This document shows, one piece after another, positions 57,139 through 64,000 of a stretch of 64,000 nt of DNA. The stretch's first letter is position 1. The number at the start of each line of letters is the position of its first letter. A model generated the notes under the pieces. It did not search any database. It worked only from the letters and a program-made list of their open reading frames with translations, and had not been told where the DNA came from. The translations under genes were made by a program, and so were the position numbers. The DNA comes from Aaosphaeria pasadenensis (Eukaryota > Ascomycota > Dothideomycetes > Pleosporales): the NCBI GenBank assembly GCA_022813625.1, contig JAKLMB010000020.1:62001-126000 (forward strand), read 5' to 3'.

Positions 57139-59100
57139 CTAAGTGTAGAAAGTGCTGAATTGATACTTCGTCTCTCCTTCAAACGGAGCTAGATTTTGTA
57201 ACGCCTTTTCGCCTTCTCTAACAATTGTGTCTCGAATCTCTTCGGTCCGCGGCGTGAAATTCACCTTGAAAGGCCTAGGACGCCAGTTCAGGCCGTCACT
57301 GTGATAACGTGGTCAGTCAATGAAGTTGGAAGAACCTTGTAAAAGCCTGGAGAACTTACGTGTAGTTAAAAATGTCGACGGGAATCTCTTTGCCAGTCGT
57401 TTCATCGATCGCAGGGTCAACCCTGAAACCCCAGACCAATCGTGCAACGCTCAAGAAAGTGCCCTGTTCTGCCAGGTACTGGCCTGAGCAGGAACGGCGA
57501 CCCCAGCCGAAAGTCATGTAACCCTTTTCGCCAGGAAATGGTCGAGAATCAGGCCCGTTCATGAACCTGAGCGGGTTGAATCTATCTGGGTCCGGAAATT
57601 CGCGCTCGTTGTGGTGGATGGCCCACACGTTGCCTTGAACCCACGAGCCTTTCGGAATTAGGTATCCGTTCCAATAATCATCCTGAATGGGAGCATGAGG
57701 TTGTCCACCAATGATGGCCACGGATCGCCAGCGAAAAACCTCTTTCACAAAGGCTCGCATGTACGGGAGATCATCAGTAAAGTCTGGGCTTCTTGATCCA
57801 CCCACCACTCGGTCAAGTTCTTCGTATGCTGCAGAAAGTGCTTCAGGGAACGCACGCATAGCAAGCACACAAGTGATCAGTGTACTGCTTGACGTATCTG
57901 ACCCTGCTCCAAGGAGGTTGCCTGAAAGAGCTGACACTTCCCTCGGGTGGAGGCCATACTTCGGTCCTTCTTTGAACACCAACTTGGAGTAATTGTCTTG
58001 CTCACGCTCGTTGGCCTCCTCTGCAAGGCTATAGAAGAAGTCATTGTTCCCTTGTCGCGGAGTGCCCGACTTCCCAAGGCCATGCTTCCAAGGAGCCATC
58101 CAGTTGGGGAATTTGGCAAGGACTGGCAAGCCATCATCAGTCAATCCTTTGTAGTTTATCTTCCAACACCAATTGTTTGGCACTTACTAGGGAAGGTTTC
58201 CAGCAACATGGGAAATCTTTTCCCAGGGACATTCAAGGCAGCAGCCTGGTGCATAATGGCGATTACTTCAGTGATGAGCGGATCGGTTGCTTTTGATATC
58301 CTACGGCCGAATCCAATGATGGACACAACGCTTGTAGCATATCTCTCGAAGTGTTCAACATACTTGTTGGGTGTTTTGAGCAGATCAAGGGCAACTACCT
58401 TGTTCTCGTCATTCTGAAAGCTACGGTACTTTTGCACCTATGCACTGGTTAAAACCCAACAAATTGTTGGTACTGCTATCTTACCTGCTGAACGCCCACG
58501 CCTTGATGGGTGAGTTTACGCTGAACGCGAAATCTTTCCCTTTGCGCGGGGGTAACTGTATGCATATTCAAAAGATTCCATTGTCCAGCACCCAGCTCTG
58601 CGAATACCAGCATACGCGGGCGTGAACAGTAGATTCCCGCACGCTTGACCAGCAGCTCGTCTGCTGCCCATGCATCGTTCACCCAGATGGTAGGGTTTCT
58701 TGCGCAATTAGATTCAATTTCACGATGGGCGACGTGGCATTTCCGCGATAGGCATTGATAGACATGTTCGCGCAATGACTTACCTGCCGATCCAAAAGGT
58801 AATGATAGGCGACTTGTAATCCTTTGATAGCTGCTCGAAATGATACCACGGCTTTACATTTGGGAGGGAGAATGTGTTCCCCACGATGGGCCACGGAAAC
58901 GGTCCAGGAGGCTTTGTGTGCGCTGTCAGCTAGACGGTTCGGATTCTAGAGGGACATTCCGGCCACTCAACCATTTTCCATCTCCAATACAGCATCCAGA
59001 CATAGTCGGCCACCAGCGCGGAGCCCGCCACAATGAGGAAAGACCACCAATTGGAACTGTCGAATAATCCTGTCCTCGAGAAATCTTGTAAGATCGCCAT
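57139..59100 (-). CDS. Cytochrome P450 monooxygenase
   Basis: Exons 58972-59100, 58784-58929, 58485-58698, 58188-58437, 57360-58122 and 57139-57298 give 553 residues. The N-terminal membrane anchor (WWSFLIVAGSALVADYVW) and PPGPFPWPIVGNTFSLP hinge are followed by the oxygen-binding helix GAGSDTSSSTL, KEVFRWR (ExxR), and FGWGRRSCSGQ with the haem-ligand Cys near 457. The sequence resembles fungal CYP families of the O-methylsterigmatocystin-oxidoreductase type. The first intron (58930-58971, 42 nt, GTTGAG donor) is weak. It is proposed because the frame otherwise has a TAG at 58930-58932. If it is not spliced, the gene is truncated there. Substrate unknown; no obvious biosynthetic cluster surrounds it. 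Confidence 0.87.
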
Positions 59101-60672
59101 GATGTTCGAGCTCCTTCAGCTAATGGTCGGTCGCTTGGACGTGGAAAGGGGAGATGACAGCTCTAGATGAATGGAACGGTCCGCAAGGCGCTACGATACG
59201 ATTCAAGACAGCCTGTTGTCTACAACACTTAATGGACGTGCTGTAAAAATCGAAAAATGTTGAAGCCGAAGCACCGGACTCCTCTTTCTCCCACCAATTA
59301 TAGCAAATACGAAGTGTTCTTCCGTTGTCCGCGGTTTTGGAGGAAGATGATGGGTCAAAACAGTTTCGCAGTCCCACATTGTGATGATGTGGTGGGGCAC
59401 TAAGCAGGCCCGCAGGAGGGTGTTCAGCGGCACAAGTCCAACTTCCCGCGGTGTACTATTGTATGTACTCTGTGTCGGTATGTACATACCATAGGTCAGA
59501 AAGGCAGTAGAGGTAAGATGGAAGGGTGGCTTGAGTGGCTTGCGGCAGGGAACGTGTCTGCCGAAATCCCCGACATGGCACCGGAAGACCCCTTGCTACG
59601 CCGTGTAGTAGTGTATGGCATCAGGTAGTTCACGAATCCTTGGGGCTGGCTAAGCATCGCTTCGCTTTGCTTTAGTCTGGTCTACCGCCTTCCAAGAACA
59701 TCCCACTGAGACTTTGAAGAAATAGAAAGGGATCGGGGGCCTTGCTCTCGTACACTTGGTATGTAGCTAGTTCCTGTATTGTTAGGAGGAAGAACAAAGA
59801 TACCTATACCCATTGCCTACTTGGACATACGAGTACTTCGTAGACTAGTTCTCTAGGCAATTAGATCGAAACTCTCTCGGCTCGGGGACGCGGCCCCTTA
59901 GCCTATGGCGTCCCCCACCAGATACCGAGTCTGGGGAACGCTACGCTCGTGTTCCTGTTAGCTTCTGTAGGATCTTCGGATGTCCTCTGCCTAAGACGTC
60001 TCATGTAACATTGAGCACCCTGCATACAAAGGGAAAATAAAGGACTTCTCAGCACGGTCCGATTAGCAAGATTGACATGATCTTATCGGTTGCCAGAATC
60101 GGTCCACACATCCAGAATTGCGGTTTTTCCATCCAATACGCGGCCAAATCCAATCATTCTCAATAGCAGGCCTAGTACAATCATTGGTTGAACGTGCTTC
60201 CTACTAACTCTTGCCCCCTGTGACAAGGCTTGTAACTGTGCAGAAATGTACATGGTAGCCAAATCTTGGTTCTCACACCACACAGAAACATGAGGCGAGT
60301 ATTCTAGGTACAGGGATTTACGTCGAAGATTCTTCAATGCGCTCTGTAGGTACTAGGCAGAGCTATTTGGGATTCCATAGGAACCCACCATTATGTGAGC
60401 CACTCACGGTCTGAATGGCGCCGATGCGCGCTTTAATCACATTCGTTGGCTCGTGGGGATGTAACTTTTCTTGGAGACGAGGCGTGCGATCTTGCCCAAG
60501 GATAATGAAATGCATCTGGCAGGTTGTTGCGATCTACTCTTAGATTTAGTCACTGTTCGATCTACTATTCAAGGCCTTGTTGAAAAGACCATCACTTCCT
60601 GGTTGAGCCCACTTTCCCCGATCTCATCCCTCTCCCTCTTCGCCCTAGCCTGTGCTCTTGACGACGCAAACA
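59101..60672. other. Divergent intergenic region, 1.6 kb
   Basis: It contains the promoters of the P450 (minus) and the second rhodopsin-like gene (plus). It has a GC-rich patch near 59876-59940 with an inverted repeat (separate entry). No gene seen. Confidence 0.5.
59884..59915. repeat. GC-rich inverted repeat
   Basis: GGGGACGC and GCGTCCCC form a perfect 8-bp inverted repeat with a 16-nt spacer, flanked by CTCGG and CCGAG that could extend it imperfectly. Seen directly. Possible hairpin or degraded mobile-element end; unproven. Confidence 0.55.
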
Positions 60673-61926
60673 ATGGCTGAATCGAATGGACCCAAGATCG
60701 TCATCGCACTATGGGTGCAAACCGCTGTACCTTTCGTCTTCATGATCTTAAGGTATTACTGCAAGGCACGATATACCAAAGTGTTTGGTTGGGACGACTG
60801 GCTCTTAGCGGCCTCCTGGGTATGTATTCTCATGATAGGGGGATCATGTAGCAGAACTGATCTCCATCTCTAGGTGCTGGTACTCATTTACACTGCTTTG
60901 ATCCACGTATCGGTTCACTGGGAAATCGGAAAACACTTCATTGATGCCGATCCTGTCAAACTTGTCGTAGGCGTCAAGTATATGTATGTTGGAGAAGCAT
61001 TTGCCTTGCTTGCAATGCCCTTGGGCAAAACCTCGTTCTGTATCACTTTGCTACGATTGACTGCGGTCAAATGGCACAAGCACATCATCTGGTTCATCAT
61101 TGTCTCCATCAACATCATGATGTTGGCAGTCACTGCAATGACTTTTGGGCAATGCACACCTGTGGAGAAACTTTGGGACGTGATGCTTCCTGGCCACTGC
61201 TGGGACAATCGCATTGTGATCTACTTCTCCATCGCCGTTGGAGGTATGCAAAAGACTTCATTGAAGTAAGATTAAGCCACATACTGATATTTCTCGCAGT
61301 TTACTCTTGTCTCGTTGATGTTGTGCTTGCCGTCTGCCCATGGCTCATCATCCACAACCTCCAGATGAACAAGCGAGAGAAGTTCGGTGTAATTCTCGCC
61401 ATGAGCATGGGTTGCTTGTAAGATCGTCCTTTTCGTACCAACTTGACCACCGCAGCTAATCGCAGCCTACAGAGCCAGCATCGCCTGCGCTATCAAGACA
61501 TCTTATCTCCCTAAGATCGGAACCTGGGCCGACTTCACGTTCAACATCGCCGAGGTGCTGATTTGGGGTCTCGCCGAATCCAGCATCACTATCGTCGCAG
61601 CGTCGATTCCCTTCCTCCGCCTATTGGTTCGCGAAGTACAGTCCAAGTCAGGAAGCAGCGCGAAGAAATCCGGCGCAACGTCGTATCACCTTCACGACCG
61701 CTCAAAAGGTACTCTTGGTACGAGGAGCAACATCAAAGCACAAGGGCACGTTTACGAGCACGAGTTGGGAAAGAAGGATGATGATGGTAGTGATAAGAGC
61801 ATACTTGGTGAATCTAGGGGCAATCAAGGCCAGATCTTGCAGACTCAAGAGATCAGGGTCGAGTATGGCGAATCGACGGATGACAATAGCATGAACGGAA
61901 AATCCTCGAAGTTTTCGTATCATTAA
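60673..61926 (+). CDS. Rhodopsin-like/PTH11-type seven-helix membrane protein (second copy)
   Basis: Four exons, 60673-60819, 60874-61243, 61300-61417 and 61473-61926, give 362 residues. Family marks are RYYCKARYTKVFGWDDWLLAA (the FGWDDW motif after helix 1), KYMYVGEAFALLAMPLGKTS then FCITLLRL, FGQCTPVEKLWD with the conserved Cys, CLVDVVLAVCPWLIIHNLQM then NKREKFGVILAMSMG, and IAEVLIWGLAESSITIVAAS. The C-terminal ~95 residues are hydrophilic, Gly/Ser/Asp-rich and probably cytoplasmic. It is only distantly similar to the protein encoded at 19315-20594. As for that gene, a receptor or sensing role is inferred from the family. Confidence 0.92.
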
Positions 61927-63272
61927 GATTTATTCTTGATATTGCATTCCCGCTCTATCTATAGTTCTAATCAGGGTCATGGGCGTGAAGGGGCGTTCTA
62001 CGGCGCACAACACAAAAGCTTGGAGATATATCAACCGGTCGAAATTCGGGACGTTGAGAAGACAACACTGCTGTAAAACGAGCGTTTGATACTCCTTTCT
62101 GGAAAGGGGATTAGGCCTTGATTTATTTGACGTCGTTGCTCATAGTATCAACTCTTGTCTGCGAAAATGTTCGCTCATGCGTTAGACCAGGGATGTACTT
62201 AATACTCTCATTGTCTGCACCTTTTTAAAACCCTTTTGAAGGTAACATGTCTTTGTTTATCTACAATTCAGGGTTCCGCATTTTGTTTCCCCGATCGTAA
62301 CGCACGATATAGACGAATGTCAAATTTCAGAAGTCTGAATGCTATTCATCAGAAGGCCAAAGTACGCCCAAAAGATTACAATATGGTAAAATGGTTTCCT
62401 TATCTACTTAAGGACTCGAAGGCCAGGATATCAAAGTATTAAACCCCTTTTTGGTCGACTTAAGAACTGCATGTGTATGAGATGAAATGGTTTACTTTTT
62501 CGTTACTTGCCGATCACTCTAGTCTCTTATATTAACTGAATTTCTAAGTCTGTTTTGAAAGAATAGAACTTGCATGCTTTTAGATGCGCAAGACGGCCCC
62601 GAGTGGCGAAAGCAGCGTCGTGAAACTTTGAAAAGATGAATTCCCAAAGCATAATGCGATATAAAAGTGCCTTCAATGTAGGTGTATGGATTCTTAGTGA
62701 AGTCTTGAGCATTCATGTTGAAAGTTAGAGGGGTTCATAGTGAGGCTAGATGGAGTTGACTGAATTGAACAGAAGCGTATCAGGAATTAAATCAGTACAG
62801 ATGCTCTTGCTTACTTGCGAGGCCTTGATTCTTCCTTTCTTCATCTGGAGGCGCATTAGTTGGTTCAAGAAGAAAGAAACATTTTGGGTGTCGTTCACTA
62901 ACACCTGGACATCCCGTTGGCTTGCTAAAAAGCCGAGTTATAGGTGACCGAGGCGACTTGAGCGTTATGAGAAAACAATCACAAAACCTTCACAGAAAGG
63001 ATCAGTACATAAAAGGTTAATTTCTATAAAAGCAGAAGCCTTCAATGGGTATATATATAGCGTATATCAAAGTTGTTGCAGTTAAAAAGCTGCCCTAGTA
63101 AACTCGCGAGTTCAAGCTTACGAATACGTGGTAGCAGCAACACTAAGCTTGCGCATATCTTTCCTTACCTCAAAACTGAGGAGTAAACGAATTATAGCGA
63201 TTTCATTCTAATTAGCGATGGTAAGAGTTTAAATTCAGCTCAACCTGTTCTCCTATCCCATTGTAATGCTTA
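61927..63272. other. AT-rich gene-poor stretch, 1.3 kb
   Basis: No supported gene or repeat. It separates the rhodopsin-like gene and the 3' end of the TPR gene. Confidence 0.5.
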
Positions 63273-64000
63273 TCAATGATTAGCTCTAGTCTTTCTCTCC
63301 TTGTCCTGGCGCGAGAGTGTAGACTGAAGATTAGCAGCACTTCGGATTGTGTACGTGTGCTCCGGACCAAGCATTTCCTTTAGCATTTTCTTTACTCGTC
63401 GTCCTAGAGCTATTGCCTCTTCGTACTTGCTCTGATGCGCCAATATTTGTCCAAGGATACCGTCGTTAATAAGTGAGGCCGGGTCCTCCGGACCAAGGAC
63501 CTCCTCTAGCTCATTTTTGAGTTGTCGCCTTATTCTTTCTGCCTCTTCGTACTTGCACTGGTGCTCCAATACTGTCGCAAGGATACTGGCAGCCAGGATC
63601 GTACTTCTGTCATCTGAGTTGGGTTTCTTCTTAAACCCTCGCAGTGCTCGTCGGCCCATAACTTCTGCGTCTTTGTACTTCCCCTGGCGCTCCAATGATT
63701 GCGCAAGGATACAACAACTATCAAGTGTGTGTTCGTCATCTAAGCCAAGCACTTCCTCTTGCCGTCTTTGGGCATCTCGACTCATATCTTCCGCCTCTCC
63801 GTACCTTCCTTGTTCCAAAAGTACGCTCCCGAGTTGAGAAAGGCAGTGAAGTGTGTCTCGGTCATCTGGACCACACTTCCTTCTAAATCCCTCTAGTGCT
63901 TTTTGCATTTGACGTTCTGCTTCTTCAAACTTGCCCTGACACTTTAAAGAATTTCCGAGTTTGTACCTGATTTCCAGTGTTGATACGTCCTCATCGCCAT
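63273..64000 (-). CDS. Tetratricopeptide-repeat protein, kinesin-light-chain type (5' partial)
   Basis: The frame is open from the window edge at 64000 to a stop at 63273-63275, so only the C-terminal ~240 residues are seen. There are five to six ~42-residue TPR units of the kinesin-light-chain kind, with motifs such as QGKFEEAERQMQKAL, DTLHCLSQLGSVLLEQGRYG, LGLDDEHTLDSCCILAQSL, QGKYKDAEVMGRRAL and LGPEHTYTIRSAANLQSTL. A basic tail (SRQDKERKTRANH) ends the protein. In fungi such arrays are commonly the C-terminal sensor part of NB-ARC or NACHT NLR-like proteins; whether this one has such an N-terminus lies outside the window. Confidence 0.88.
   Translation of the reverse strand, partial: GDEDVSTLEIRYKLGNSLKCQGKFEEAERQMQKALEGFRRKCGPDDRDTLHCLSQLGSVLLEQGRYGEAEDMSRDAQRRQEEVLGLDDEHTLDSCCILAQSLERQGKYKDAEVMGRRALRGFKKKPNSDDRSTILAASILATVLEHQCKYEEAERIRRQLKNELEEVLGPEDPASLINDGILGQILAHQSKYEEAIALGRRVKKMLKEMLGPEHTYTIRSAANLQSTLSRQDKERKTRANH

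Overview
The window is nuclear DNA of a filamentous ascomycete (Pezizomycotina). Genes are split by short introns (mostly 42-75 nt) with GT..AG ends and CTAAC/CTGAC-like branch points. It carries fungus-specific families: two rhodopsin/PTH11-like membrane proteins, a CFEM-like surface protein, a HeLo-domain protein, a 2EXR protein and three Dal5-family permeases. A class such as Dothideomycetes is plausible but cannot be proven from sequence alone. Exon joins below were worked out by hand from splice signals, reading frame and family conservation, and each proposed join keeps the frame.

Layout. 0-9.6 kb holds housekeeping and secretion genes: an Ent3-type epsin, a Ted1/Cdc1-type metallophosphoesterase, a secreted GxSGG esterase-like protein and the six-exon gene for ribosomal protein uL14. 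9.6-17 kb holds a divergent pair: a HeLo-domain pseudokinase (minus) and a non-RD protein kinase with ankyrin repeats (plus). This resembles a RIPK3/MLKL or NLR-type cell-death module and is the most interesting locus here. 17-25 kb holds a membrane-anchored alpha/beta hydrolase, a rhodopsin-like receptor candidate, and a divergent TauD-type dioxygenase/Dal5-type permease pair that looks like a sulfonate-use module. 25-31 kb holds an orphan disordered protein and a large secreted protein with an apple-like domain followed by about 20 imperfect FDFAQFE-type repeats. 31-40 kb holds malic enzyme, a CFEM-like transmembrane protein, a 2EXR protein and a pantothenate/allantoate-type permease.

40-44 kb is gene-poor and contains weak gene candidates only. 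44-52.5 kb holds a five-exon polytopic membrane protein and what looks like a catabolic cluster: an NtaA/DszA-type FMN monooxygenase (with a probable GC-AG intron), a Baeyer-Villiger-like FAD monooxygenase and a ten-exon MFS permease with a 14-nt microexon. 54-59 kb holds a sugar-type transporter and a cytochrome P450 that has an in-frame TAG, either inside a very short intron or a true nonsense codon. 60.6-62 kb holds a second rhodopsin-like protein. The window ends inside a kinesin-light-chain-type TPR gene. I found no convincing tRNA, rRNA, CRISPR array or intact transposon.
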